Source of the DNA: Marinifilum sp. N1E240
GTDB lineage: Bacteria; Bacteroidota; Bacteroidia; Bacteroidales; Marinifilaceae
DNA length: 64,000 nt
Reading direction: 5' to 3'
NCBI RefSeq assembly: GCF_009295825.1
Contig: NZ_WHKF01000006.1
Coordinates: 181,917 to 245,916, forward strand
The notes below the pieces were generated by a model. It worked only from the letters and a program-made list of their open reading frames with translations, ran no database searches and was not told the origin of the DNA. Positions 28,234 through 37,199 of the stretch are shown here, piece by piece (position 1 is the stretch's first letter; each line of letters begins with the position of its first letter). Position numbers and translations under genes: made by a program.

Positions 28234-29175
28234 TTAATATAAATACTTACTTATCTGACCGGCATCAACCATTATAAAACGGAAAACTATCCCTCCAAAA
28301 AGAATTAAAATTGCTGGCAAAGCAACAGGTATTTTCCTACCCCTTAATTCCAAAATTTCGAGAATAGCCGGAATCAGTAAACCTAAAACAACAACTCCAC
28401 CCCAAAAAGGAAGAGTATAAGCTCCACCTAAAAACAATTGAGCTGCTTCAATTTGTGCGGCATTACTTGCCATGAAGCCCATAAATAGGTGTATAATAAA
28501 GAATATTTCTATTCCAATCAACAATAGATCAATCTTGCTGAACAATGTTCTTTCCAAATGATCTTTTGACATCCACATGATTACCGCAGCTCCTGTTGAT
28601 AAACCTGAAACTAGGAACAATGGTCCTAATATGGAAGTATTCCACAACGGACGCGCATTAAAAGCAGATAATAATATTCCTGTGTAAATACCAAGAATCA
28701 CCGCTGAAACAATCATTACCCAGGCTAGTGGCTTTCGATAAGCATTAACCTGCTTTTCAATAAACTCCAGCCATCCCACTTTAAATTTCCAGTTCGGAAT
28801 CAAATCACGCCAATACGCAACACACCAAACAATCGAAAGAGGTGTGATTAGCATTAATATCCAGGCTCCCCATGACATTGGAGATTCAATACGAATTGTA
28901 GTATACAGTTGCCAGAAATACAACTTGTGTTTCAAATCGAGAAATAAGGCAAATAAGCCAATAACCAGAATTGCCGGAACTAAAAAAGTGGCTCTTCTAA
29001 CTGCGGTTGGCAATTCCTTTTCTCTACCAAGAATGGTATATAAAGCAGCAAAAAACATGATTCCTGCCGCTAATCCTCCTAAAAAAAGATACAATGGAAT
29101 TTCCCATCCCCAAATTGCCAAAACCGGATCAATATGAGAATTCATTCTTCCACTCACTATAATTTCTTCGTTCAT
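28234..29175 (-). CDS. NrfD/PsrC-type membrane anchor subunit
   Basis: 313 residues with about eight membrane helices. The start WGWEIPLYLFLGGLAAGIMFFAALYTI is the NrfD/PsrC signature for quinone-linked anchors, and FNARPLWNTSILGPLFLVSGLSTGAAVIMW and WGGVVVLGLLIPAILE fit the family. It should pass electrons between menaquinol and the ferredoxin subunit encoded just upstream. It is the last gene of the three-subunit unit, 157 bases after the ferredoxin stop. Confidence 0.88.
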   Translation of the reverse strand: MNEEIIVSGRMNSHIDPVLAIWGWEIPLYLFLGGLAAGIMFFAALYTILGREKELPTAVRRATFLVPAILVIGLFALFLDLKHKLYFWQLYTTIRIESPMSWGAWILMLITPLSIVWCVAYWRDLIPNWKFKVGWLEFIEKQVNAYRKPLAWVMIVSAVILGIYTGILLSAFNARPLWNTSILGPLFLVSGLSTGAAVIMWMSKDHLERTLFSKIDLLLIGIEIFFIIHLFMGFMASNAAQIEAAQLFLGGAYTLPFWGGVVVLGLLIPAILEILELRGRKIPVALPAILILFGGIVFRFIMVDAGQISKYLY

Positions 29176-29332
29176 AATTTGATTGTTTTTAGATTCCGTT
29201 CATCAAGATTACCCCAGCGCAAAGAATCTTGACAAACGGAACCCGATATAAAACTTGAACTTGTTAAACCTGATCGCCAACTGAATACAACAACCAACTT
29301 GAATACAGCGAACAATCATTTTCTTAAATATC

Positions 29333-29866
29333 TTATATCAGATAGTAAACATGTGGCTTCGTTCCCACCTCGGGAGCCAATATTTTCCAATCTCTATTTT
29401 GTAATAATTGATAAACCTTACTTTCCTTGTCATCAAGATCTCCGAAATACATGCATTCTGTTGGACAAACCGATACACAAGAAGGTGATTTACCTTCCTT
29501 CACTCTATGTATACAGAAGGTGCATTTATCAACGTAACCATCAGGGTGAGAGTAACGAGCATCGTACGGACATGACTGAACACAAGCTCCACATCCAATG
29601 CACTCATTGCGAGTAACCTTTACAATTCCTCCCTCCTCGTAATGACTTGCTCCTGTAGGGCAACATCTTACACAAGGTGAATTTTCACAATGGTTACATC
29701 TCTCCGATCTCAATTCAATATTTACATTCGGAAATTTCCCTTTGGCATTTTCAACTACCCAATCACGGCAATATCCAATAGGCACACGATTTTCGTTCTG
29801 ACAAGCAACTACACAGTCACTACATCCAACACATTTTTTTGTGTCAATTACCATTGCATATCTCAT
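29333..29866 (-). CDS. four-cluster ferredoxin subunit, PsrB/NrfC type
   Basis: 177 residues with four Cys quartets that bind [4Fe-4S] clusters: CVGCSDCVVAC, CNHCENSPCVRCC, CIGCGACVQSC, CTFC with CVSVC and CPTEC. This is the electron-transfer subunit of complex iron-sulfur molybdoenzymes. No signal peptide; such subunits travel with the Tat-exported catalytic subunit. Its start overlaps the stop of the catalytic gene by four bases, so the two are translated together. Confidence 0.93.
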   Translation of the reverse strand: MRYAMVIDTKKCVGCSDCVVACQNENRVPIGYCRDWVVENAKGKFPNVNIELRSERCNHCENSPCVRCCPTGASHYEEGGIVKVTRNECIGCGACVQSCPYDARYSHPDGYVDKCTFCIHRVKEGKSPSCVSVCPTECMYFGDLDDKESKVYQLLQNRDWKILAPEVGTKPHVYYLI

Positions 29867-32097
29867 GATATCACCTCTCTTTCAGGTTTATTGGTTACAA
29901 AGCTTACAAAGTTTCCTCTCATTCCAGTTCCCCCCATTACAGGATCAACCATTACATTGGTTATCAATTGAGAATCACTAATTCCTTTTCCAAAAGATCT
30001 CTTCAATTTTTTATTTCCACGTCCGAATCCATGAATCATGTAAACATTATCTTTCCCTATTCTCTCTGTTACACGAACTTTTATCGGGAAATCAGAAATC
30101 ACTCCATCCTGGTTCTTTAACCAAACTTCCTGATCATTCTCTAAATTGTTTTCAGCAGCGACTTTTGGATTCACCCAAAGTTTGTTCTCACTCATCAGTT
30201 CATTTAAGTTTGGATTATTTACCGTTCTACCAAATGTATGCATTGGCGCACGACCATAATTCAATCTATAAAAACCTTTAGGAGGCTCAGGATGTGGTGT
30301 ATAATTTGGTATTGGATCGAATCCTTCCATTTCAAGATCTAAAGAATACAATTCAATCATTCCTGTTGATGTTCCAAATTCATGATAATCATCCTCAGCC
30401 ATAAACATTGGTGTTTTTCTATCCAATTTTAAAACACCTTTCTCTTTCATTTCAGCCAATGAAGATCCCATTTGCTTCAATTGCCAATCGATAATCTCAC
30501 CGTAACTTTCATACTTAAAATGACTTGAAATCTTTAGCTTTTTAGCTAGTTTTCTCACGATCCAATCTGAAGGCTTCGAAAGATATTTAGGCTTAACTGC
30601 AGGAACTCTAACTGCAACATTTGGTATACGGTTTGGGGAGCTTCGCATGTCATCGTAACGCTCCAGATAAGTACATTCCGGTAGAATAATATCAGCATAA
30701 CCCGTTATCTCCATTGGCATGGTATCTACAACAACCAATAAATCGAGATTTTGAATAGCTTCTAGAGTTCGTTTGGTATCAGGAATGGTAGAGATTAAGT
30801 TAGTACCAACTACAAACCATCCTTTAATCTTGTAATCCGACTCATTATCAGGATGCGACATGTCCACAAAAACATTTGCAATTGATGATCCTGCTAATGC
30901 ATACTTGCCATCCAAATGCTCTTTCCATGTCCAACTTGCAGCAGGATACCCAGGATGCGGATAAGATGGGATTTTTGCCTTTTCTGGGAAATAGAAGCCG
31001 CCTTCACGTCCCCATGATCCCAATAGTGCATTTAGCATTGCCATAGCTCTTAATCGCTGCGTATCATCTCCATACCAGGTAACATGTCGTCCCGGATGAA
31101 TTAATGTAGCAGGTGCATGGAATGCCATTTCTCTAGCTGTCTGACGAATTACGTCAGCGCTAATAGTTGTAATTTCTTCTGCCCATTCAGGCGTTTTATC
31201 AGCAACATGAGCTTGCAGATCTTCCAATCCGTAGGCATATTGCTCTATATATTCTTTGTCGTATAATTCTTCAGTTACAATAACATTCATCCAAGCCAAA
31301 AGCAATGCAATATCAGTAGCTGGTTTAATAGGCAACCAATATTTCGATTTACTTGCCGCAGTTGATAATCTTGGATCAACCGTAATAATTGTTGCTCCTC
31401 TATCAATAGCTTTTGACATTTCCTGCACATGAGAATTGTGCATGTTCTCTCCAATATGATTTCCGATCAGAACTAAACACTTGGTATTTTCTAAATCGAC
31501 AGGCTCGGGAGAATTAATATTTGATCCGAAAGTAGTTTTGAAACCTACTTCGCGTGGACCTCTACATTGAGCATAGGAAGGAGCAGTAATATTTCTGGAT
31601 CCGAAGGCTTTAAATAGTTTTCCGAAATGAGCGCCACCTGAACCATGCTTAAACAATGCCAGGCTTTCAGGACCACTTTCGTCCTTTATCTTATTCATTT
31701 TCGCTGCGATAACACGAAATGCCTTATCCCAACTAACTTCTTTAAAGGTTTGCTTTCCATTCTCTTCAACACGCATTAAAGGAGTTTTCAAACGATCCGG
31801 ATCATTGTACATCCCAATACCGCCAGTTCCTCTCGGACAAAAGCGACCATTGCTATGAGGATCATCCTCGTTTCCTTCAATCTTCCAGATTTCACCCTTA
31901 TCGTCGGTATAAACCCAACCGGCACATTTCCAGAAACATACTTCACAGTACGTTGGGAAGCGCTTTATTTTTGAAGCATCCATTGGCTCTGCCGCATTAA
32001 CTTGCCCAATCATGGCATTTAATAAAGGATTGGCAAGCACCAAACCTCCGGCACCAATAGCGGATAACTTAATAAATTCTCTTCTTGACTTCTTCAT
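29863..32097 (-). CDS. molybdopterin oxidoreductase catalytic subunit, PsrA/PhsA type
   Basis: 744 residues. A Tat signal (SRREFIK) marks export with cofactor. The [4Fe-4S] site CEVCFWKC plus FCPRG near residue 87, the two molybdopterin-guanine-dinucleotide regions and the C-terminal MoCo-binding domain (HTFGRTVNNPNLNEL, VWLKNQDG) are present. The likely Mo ligand is the Cys in PSYAQCRGPREVG. The family includes polysulfide, thiosulfate, tetrathionate and arsenate reductases. The rhodanese neighbours favour a sulfur substrate, but the exact one is inference. Confidence 0.87.
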   Translation of the reverse strand: MKKSRREFIKLSAIGAGGLVLANPLLNAMIGQVNAAEPMDASKIKRFPTYCEVCFWKCAGWVYTDDKGEIWKIEGNEDDPHSNGRFCPRGTGGIGMYNDPDRLKTPLMRVEENGKQTFKEVSWDKAFRVIAAKMNKIKDESGPESLALFKHGSGGAHFGKLFKAFGSRNITAPSYAQCRGPREVGFKTTFGSNINSPEPVDLENTKCLVLIGNHIGENMHNSHVQEMSKAIDRGATIITVDPRLSTAASKSKYWLPIKPATDIALLLAWMNVIVTEELYDKEYIEQYAYGLEDLQAHVADKTPEWAEEITTISADVIRQTAREMAFHAPATLIHPGRHVTWYGDDTQRLRAMAMLNALLGSWGREGGFYFPEKAKIPSYPHPGYPAASWTWKEHLDGKYALAGSSIANVFVDMSHPDNESDYKIKGWFVVGTNLISTIPDTKRTLEAIQNLDLLVVVDTMPMEITGYADIILPECTYLERYDDMRSSPNRIPNVAVRVPAVKPKYLSKPSDWIVRKLAKKLKISSHFKYESYGEIIDWQLKQMGSSLAEMKEKGVLKLDRKTPMFMAEDDYHEFGTSTGMIELYSLDLEMEGFDPIPNYTPHPEPPKGFYRLNYGRAPMHTFGRTVNNPNLNELMSENKLWVNPKVAAENNLENDQEVWLKNQDGVISDFPIKVRVTERIGKDNVYMIHGFGRGNKKLKRSFGKGISDSQLITNVMVDPVMGGTGMRGNFVSFVTNKPEREVIS

Positions 32098-32134
32098 CAG
32101 ATTGATGTTTTAAAATTGAACTGATGCTTAGTAT

Positions 32135-32150
32135 ACAAACATTAGTTTGT
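32135..32150. promoter_or_regulatory. palindrome before psrA-type gene, possible operator
   Basis: ACAAAC-ATTA-GTTTGT, a perfect 6-4-6 inverted repeat centred about 45 bases before the start codon. Its spacing is like FNR/CRP half-site layout, but the bases differ from TTGATnnnnATCAA. Candidate only. Confidence 0.35.
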
Positions 32151-32244
32151 TGGTTTTCTTTGCGTTTTCTTTAATTCACACATGATTCTTTCGAATCAAT
32201 AATTACCTGGTGAAGGTAATTGTAGTAGTAGTGTTAGGTAAATT

Positions 32245-32271
32245 CATATCCTCCTTTAAAAGAAGGATATG
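32245..32271 (-). terminator. hairpin after the two-domain rhodanese gene
   Basis: CATATCCT (32245-32252) / AGGATATG (32264-32271), extendable by four pairs after one mismatch. No strong T tract; a weak terminator or processing site. Confidence 0.5.
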
Positions 32272-32296
32272 AAAACCGATTTATGAAAAAAAGAAT

Positions 32297-33142
32297 CTAC
32301 TTTTGAACTACTTCGCTAGCAGTCCATTCAAATAATGCACCATCGTATACTTTTACATTTGGATATCCTAAAGCTGATTTAAGAGCCAAATACATAATAC
32401 CTGCACGAACACTCGATTCGCAGTAAAGAATAACTTCTTTATCCTTTGTAATACCTGCAGCTGTAAATAATGCTTGCAAGTCTTCCTTTGATTTTAGTAA
32501 ACTTTTAGTTGTAAGTACCTTCTTAAATTCAAGGTTAATTGCTGATGGAATATGCCCTTTAGGTAATTTTGATTCTTTAATACCTTTGTACTCATCAGCT
32601 GAACGAACATCAACAATAATTGCTGCTGCATTGTTACTTGCCTTTTTTACTTGTGCAATAGTAGCAATAGCACCCTTGTTTAAATTCACAGCAAAAGTTG
32701 TTGCTTTTCTTTTAACAGGATTTTTGGTTACAGGCTTACGAGCCATTCTCCATGCTTTCATGTGTCCATTTAAAATTTTCACATTCTTTGCACCCATATA
32801 TTTTAAAATCCAATAAACACGACCAGAATATTTACCTGATCCATTATCGTAAAGAACAATTGTATTGGTATTGCTAATCCCCTTTTCGCCTAGTATTTTT
32901 GCAATTTCAGCTGTAGATTTTAATGTACTTTTAGGAGTTGCCTTATAAAGATCCTTATGATTTACATGAATAGCTCCATCAATATGCACTTTAGCGTAAT
33001 CGGAAGCCTTACGAGTACTTACCAATACAACATTAGCATCTTTTTTAATTTTCAGGAAATCTTTAACAGAAATCACGTCTTGAGCGAAGGTCATTTGCAT
33101 GCCTAGAAAACAAACAAATGCAAGTAATATCATTTTTTTCAT
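32297..33142 (-). CDS. periplasmic two-domain rhodanese (sulfurtransferase)
   Basis: 281 residues with a signal peptide (MKKMILLAFVCFLGMQMTFAQ). Two rhodanese domains: the first (about 24-130: DYAKVHIDGAIHVNH, IVLYDNGSGKYSGRVYWILKYMGAKNVKILNGHMKAW) has Asp where the catalytic Cys should be and is likely inactive; the second (about 160-278: IIVDVRSADEYKGI, GHIPSAINLEF, VILYCESSVRAG) keeps the active Cys 241. It should move sulfane sulfur in the periplasm, upstream of the psr-type genes, like Sud of Wolinella (by analogy). Confidence 0.87.
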   Translation of the reverse strand: MKKMILLAFVCFLGMQMTFAQDVISVKDFLKIKKDANVVLVSTRKASDYAKVHIDGAIHVNHKDLYKATPKSTLKSTAEIAKILGEKGISNTNTIVLYDNGSGKYSGRVYWILKYMGAKNVKILNGHMKAWRMARKPVTKNPVKRKATTFAVNLNKGAIATIAQVKKASNNAAAIIVDVRSADEYKGIKESKLPKGHIPSAINLEFKKVLTTKSLLKSKEDLQALFTAAGITKDKEVILYCESSVRAGIMYLALKSALGYPNVKVYDGALFEWTASEVVQK

Positions 33143-33176
33143 AATCGTATTTTTTTATAAATAGTAAACAGTAGTA

Positions 33177-33201
33177 AAAGGAAGCCTAAATGACTTCCTT
33201 T
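33177..33201 (-). terminator. hairpin terminator after the porin gene
   Basis: AAAGGAAG (33177-33184) / CTTCCTTT (33194-33201), followed on the minus strand by a short T run, 11 bases past the porin stop. Confidence 0.65.
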
Positions 33202-33211
33202 AATTTAATTG

Positions 33212-34252
33212 TTAAAACTTAACAGTTACCTGCAACATGAAAATATCATTGTTAACTTCATTATCTCTCTCTGCACGATAAACGTAATTCGCTTGAATTT
33301 TTGTCCAATCATTTAAGAAATAATTCAAACCATAAGTTGTACAGAATTCAGTATTGTTACCCATATCTTTATCAGAATCGAAAAATTCGCATTTTAATAC
33401 AGGCTGAAGGTTGTTATTGAACTTATACATTGCCATTAAGAAACCACCATCACGCTTCACACTACCTTCATGAGTTGCAAGTTCTTCACCACAACCACCA
33501 CCGGTTGTATAAGTACCTACATCTTCACCATAAAGATATTCTCCTTGCAACATGAAAGCTCCTTTTTTGTACTGAACATCAGCACCCCAACGTGTTCTTT
33601 CATCATCTGGCATACCTTCTGTAGCTGAAGCTGATTCTCCATACTTATAACTAGCACCAATTTTCACATTCTTATGCGGATTCAATACAATACGAGCAGC
33701 GTAATCCTTTTTCTTATTGTCATCTTTATCAAATAAGCCTGTACCATTTGTAACAGCAAAACTATATTGCAATAAAGTAGTATCAGCTCCACCCAAAACC
33801 ATAAATCCACGATCTCTATCAGGAGATGCTAATTGATTTACAACCTTTGAACGATTAATTGTATGTAATTTGTGACAAGGAGTATTCAATTCCAAAGAGA
33901 TTGGTGATTTAAAAGAACCCATTGAAATTTTTGCAAAATCATAACGAGAATAAGTTACAAATGCATCCAGTAAATAAGCATCTCCATCATGTCTTGTATT
34001 ATCAGGACTTGCTTCTAAAACTACATAGTAACTAATGTCATAAGGAATCTTCCCCATTACACCAATTCTAGCTCGGTTAAAATCGAAAGTACTGGTATTG
34101 TCATCACCAGCTATTTCATTAAATTCATATTTAGGTTGAATAAAACCAAAAACGTTAACACCTTCACCCGAAGGCTCATCACATCCTTGTGCACTAACTA
34201 ATGCAGGAAGACAAAAAGCGACTGCAAAAAGTAAAGCATATATTTTTTTCAT
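33212..34252 (-). CDS. outer-membrane porin, OprO/OprP-like
   Basis: 346 residues: signal peptide (MKKIYALLFAVAFCLPALVSAQ) then alternating amphipathic strands ending in Phe (MLQVTVKF), as outer-membrane barrels do. The opening GVNVFGFIQPKYEFNE, TSTFDFNRARIGVMGKI, SYYVVLEASPD and FAKISMGSFKSPISLE fits the phosphate-selective porin O/P type. A Cys near the mature start (QGCDE) and a GGGCGEE loop are unusual. In this cluster it may admit a sulfur oxyanion (inference). Confidence 0.8.
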   Translation of the reverse strand: MKKIYALLFAVAFCLPALVSAQGCDEPSGEGVNVFGFIQPKYEFNEIAGDDNTSTFDFNRARIGVMGKIPYDISYYVVLEASPDNTRHDGDAYLLDAFVTYSRYDFAKISMGSFKSPISLELNTPCHKLHTINRSKVVNQLASPDRDRGFMVLGGADTTLLQYSFAVTNGTGLFDKDDNKKKDYAARIVLNPHKNVKIGASYKYGESASATEGMPDDERTRWGADVQYKKGAFMLQGEYLYGEDVGTYTTGGGCGEELATHEGSVKRDGGFLMAMYKFNNNLQPVLKCEFFDSDKDMGNNTEFCTTYGLNYFLNDWTKIQANYVYRAERDNEVNNDIFMLQVTVKF

Positions 34253-34350
34253 GATAGTATTTTTTAGATTTTGGGAATTACATGTCGAGTAATTCTTAAT
34301 GCAATTCCCGGTATTCGGTTAGTTTTATGAAATCTATCTTAACTCCTGAT

Positions 34351-36234
34351 TTAATTCACTAATGGTAAATCTGTTGTAGGAGTAACAAACTGATGACTCT
34401 CCAATGTTGGATAAATCATTTTGTTAGAACCAAACTTTAATGATACTGCGTCATAACCCAATACATTTAGGTAAGCCGTAATCATAGATGAAGTTTGACC
34501 AGTCCAACAATAAGTACATACTTTAGCTGCAGCATCCAGATTTGCCATTTCACCATTCTCAAGGCTTAATGGTTGAACTCTGTAAGCACCTGCAATATGT
34601 CCGTAATGATCTACATCTGCCTGTGCCCAGTAATTATTAATGAAATAGTCAGTTGGTGTTGTTAATACATCTGTTGCATTTACTCCTTTAAAACCACCTG
34701 TAATCATTGCAGACACTCTTTCTTGAAGAATGGCAGCTCCACTAGTTGCTGATGACGTTAAGCTAGGATAATCGAAAGTTTGAACGCTTGCAACATCTGT
34801 TGTTACCCAGTTTGCATGTCCTTCACCAACAGCACCATTTGTAGCACCTGAATTACTTTCCCAAGAACCAGAAAGAGTTGAATTCCAACCACTCATTCCC
34901 CATTTCAATACCTTAGCATCTGTGTAACCACTCAAACGAAGAGCCACAACAGCATGAGAAGCTGTTTGTCCTGTATAACAAGCAACCAAAATTGGTTTTG
35001 TTGTATTAGCTGCATCTGTAAGAATATTAGTCAAAGATGAATTAACAGCACCTTCGATATGTCCAGCATTATAAGCATCTGCTGCACGAATGTCTAAAAT
35101 ATCATAAGTAGAAAGGAATGTACTTAAATCAGCCTCAGCAGGAGCACCTGTAATCCAACTGGTTAAAACGTCTGGTAAATCAAGATCGTTTGCAACTAAA
35201 TAGTCTGATAAAGTCTCAAAAGTATTGGTTTCAATTACATCAGAAGTTACTAATGGTAAATCTACTGTAGGTGTAACAAACTTATGACTCTCCAATGTTG
35301 GATAAATCATATTGTTCGAACCAAACTTTAAAGAAACAGCATTGTAACCAATAACATTTAGATAAGCTGTAATCATCGAAGAAGTCTGACCAGTCCAGCA
35401 GTAGGTACAAACGGTAGCATCTGCATCCAAATTCGCCATTTCACCATTTTCAAGACTTAATGGTTGAATTCTGTAAGCTCCTGCAATATGTCCGTAATGA
35501 TCTACATCAGCTTGAGCCCAATAGTTATTAATAAAATAGTTAGATGGAGTAGTTAAAACTGTAGCAGCATCAACACCTTTAAAACCACCTGTTATCATAG
35601 CAGTAACTCTTTCCTCTAAAATACTTGCTCCAGTTGAAGCATTAGTTGTAATTCCAGGATAATCAAAAGTCTGGTTTGTTGCAACCGGAGTAGTTACCCA
35701 ATTTGCATTTCCTTCTCCAACAGCGCCATTTGTAGCTCCCGATTTACCTTCCCAAGGTGCAGATAAAGTAGAATTCCATCCACTCATACCCCATTTTAAA
35801 ACTTTTGCATCGGTATAACCGCTTAAACGAAGCGCAACAACAGCATGAGATGCAGTTTGTCCTGTATAACAAGCAACCAAAATTGGTTTTGTTGTACCTG
35901 CTGCCGTAGTTAGAATATTATCTAAAGAGGTATTCACTGCCCCTTCTATATGACCTGCTGCGTAAGCTTCTGCTGATCTTATATCTATAACATCATAATT
36001 TGCAAGGTAGGCATCAACATCAGCAACAGCTGCAGGTGCACCTACAATCCAATCTGTTAAAACGTCAGGTAAATCAAGATCATTAGCAATCATATATGCT
36101 GATAATGTCTCAAAATTTTCTGTAGGATCCGGACCTACAACAGGAGCGGCAACATCATTATCCTCCTTACAAGAAGTTAATAACAATGCGGGCACCAAAG
36201 TAAAAATAAAGAAATACTTCATTAATTTTTTCAT
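34351..36234 (-). CDS. lipoprotein with four rhodanese-like modules in two tandem units
   Basis: 627 residues; lipobox LLTSC with lipid Cys 22. Residues about 41-330 and 339-627 are two copies of one unit. Each unit has a rhodanese domain (IDIRSAEAYAAGHIEGAVN, then LVACYTGQTASHAVVALRLSGY; Cys 122 and 419) and a second rhodanese-like domain (NYWAQADVDHYGHIAGAYRIQPLS, then CTYCWTGQTSSMITAYLNVIGY; Cys 276/279 and 573/576). All catalytic loops keep Cys. The copies differ by many synonymous changes, so the duplication is old and conserved. Probably a surface or periplasmic sulfur carrier for the reductase. Confidence 0.85.
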   Translation of the reverse strand: MKKLMKYFFIFTLVPALLLTSCKEDNDVAAPVVGPDPTENFETLSAYMIANDLDLPDVLTDWIVGAPAAVADVDAYLANYDVIDIRSAEAYAAGHIEGAVNTSLDNILTTAAGTTKPILVACYTGQTASHAVVALRLSGYTDAKVLKWGMSGWNSTLSAPWEGKSGATNGAVGEGNANWVTTPVATNQTFDYPGITTNASTGASILEERVTAMITGGFKGVDAATVLTTPSNYFINNYWAQADVDHYGHIAGAYRIQPLSLENGEMANLDADATVCTYCWTGQTSSMITAYLNVIGYNAVSLKFGSNNMIYPTLESHKFVTPTVDLPLVTSDVIETNTFETLSDYLVANDLDLPDVLTSWITGAPAEADLSTFLSTYDILDIRAADAYNAGHIEGAVNSSLTNILTDAANTTKPILVACYTGQTASHAVVALRLSGYTDAKVLKWGMSGWNSTLSGSWESNSGATNGAVGEGHANWVTTDVASVQTFDYPSLTSSATSGAAILQERVSAMITGGFKGVNATDVLTTPTDYFINNYWAQADVDHYGHIAGAYRVQPLSLENGEMANLDAAAKVCTYCWTGQTSSMITAYLNVLGYDAVSLKFGSNKMIYPTLESHQFVTPTTDLPLVN

Positions 36235-36294
36235 GTCTCAATAGTTTAGATTTGTAATAGTTGGGTTATTTTATTCAGGTTTAGAAGTTCAATA

Positions 36295-36828
36295 CTAGCA
36301 TCCGCCAGAATCTTCTTCTTCGGCTGCAGCGGAAATCATTCCACCTTCTTCTATATTATCTTCGCTGATTTCAGGATAAGCTTCGTGCCAGCCATGCCAG
36401 CCTCCGCTAATTACTTTCACATTTTTGTATCCCAATTGCTGCAAACGCAATGCTGCTAAGGGGCTACGGTTACTTTTCTTACAATAAAGAATTAATAATT
36501 CTTCTTTTTCAGGTACGTACAATCCTTCTTCATCCCAAACCTTCTCGCTTCCAATTCTAAATTCCAAAACTCCTCTTGGAATAGAAACAGAACCAGGAAT
36601 AAAGCCCTTGTCATGTTCTTTAGGCAATCTAACATCTAATAATACATATGGATCTTCACCATTCATCAGATCATTAAAATCCTTCACAGAAATTTCTGAT
36701 ACATTTTGCTTGATATCAGCAACCATATCATCAACACTTGCATAGGATTTAACAGGACCGTTAGAGTTAGAGCTACATCCTGCCATAGCTATAAGGCAGA
36801 TAAAGAAAAAAGCCTTGATTGTTTTCAT
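36295..36828 (-). CDS. single-domain rhodanese lipoprotein
   Basis: The ATG at 36828 (MKTIKAFFFICLIAMAGC) gives 177 residues with lipobox MAGC; the frame opens at 36861. One rhodanese domain: DVRLPKEHDKGFIPGSVSIP, LLILYCKKSNRSPLAALRLQQLGYKNVKVISGGWHGW, with catalytic Cys 116. The tail ends acidic then DSGGC, a C-terminal Cys that may be an extra redox or sulfur site. It heads the minus-strand cluster, divergent from the FNR-type gene. Confidence 0.87.
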   Translation of the reverse strand: MKTIKAFFFICLIAMAGCSSNSNGPVKSYASVDDMVADIKQNVSEISVKDFNDLMNGEDPYVLLDVRLPKEHDKGFIPGSVSIPRGVLEFRIGSEKVWDEEGLYVPEKEELLILYCKKSNRSPLAALRLQQLGYKNVKVISGGWHGWHEAYPEISEDNIEEGGMISAAAEEEDSGGC

Positions 36829-36861
36829 AGATTCAATATTTAAGTTCAAAAACGGTAACAT

Positions 36862-37199
36862 ATTTTATAAGAAATTCTTACTTTTGCACTCCCTCAATCG
36901 TTTTCGTCCATTCTGATAAAAAAAATCGACTCCGATTTAACTTATTTAATGGTCTTGTTTGAAATGCTCAATAAAGATTTATTTCTCTATTACAATATTA
37001 CAGGATTCAAAGATCAGAGGCGAGCAAAACGAATGGCAATCCCTCAAGCATAAATTTGTAATTTGAAACTATTTTCTTGACCTCAGAAAGGTGTTTTCTT
37101 GATCTATTACATGTTTTTTTCTGTTGTTTGACATGCCATAGTACTCTAAATTTGTATATATTTACAGGACTAGATACAACAACCTAAATCCCCTAGCCT
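36862..37199 (+). promoter_or_regulatory. divergent control region between rhodanese and FNR-type genes
   Basis: 338 bases with no gene. It holds two direct copies of TTTTCTTGA (37072-37080 and 37094-37102), 22 bases apart or about two helical turns, and the FNR-gene promoter described separately. The copies sit just upstream of that promoter and could bind a regulator for either direction (inference). Confidence 0.4.
37127..37154 (+). promoter_or_regulatory. promoter of the FNR-type gene
   Basis: TTTG (37127-37130), 16 bases, then TAAATTTG (37147-37154), a full match to the Bacteroidota TTTG/TAnnTTTG pattern. A start near 37161 gives a leader of about 39 bases. Confidence 0.55.

Noticed and set aside
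36862..37199. FNR consensus site TTGATnnnnATCAA in the divergent region
   Set aside because: Looked for on both strands; only partial half-sites (TTGATCTATTACA) were found.
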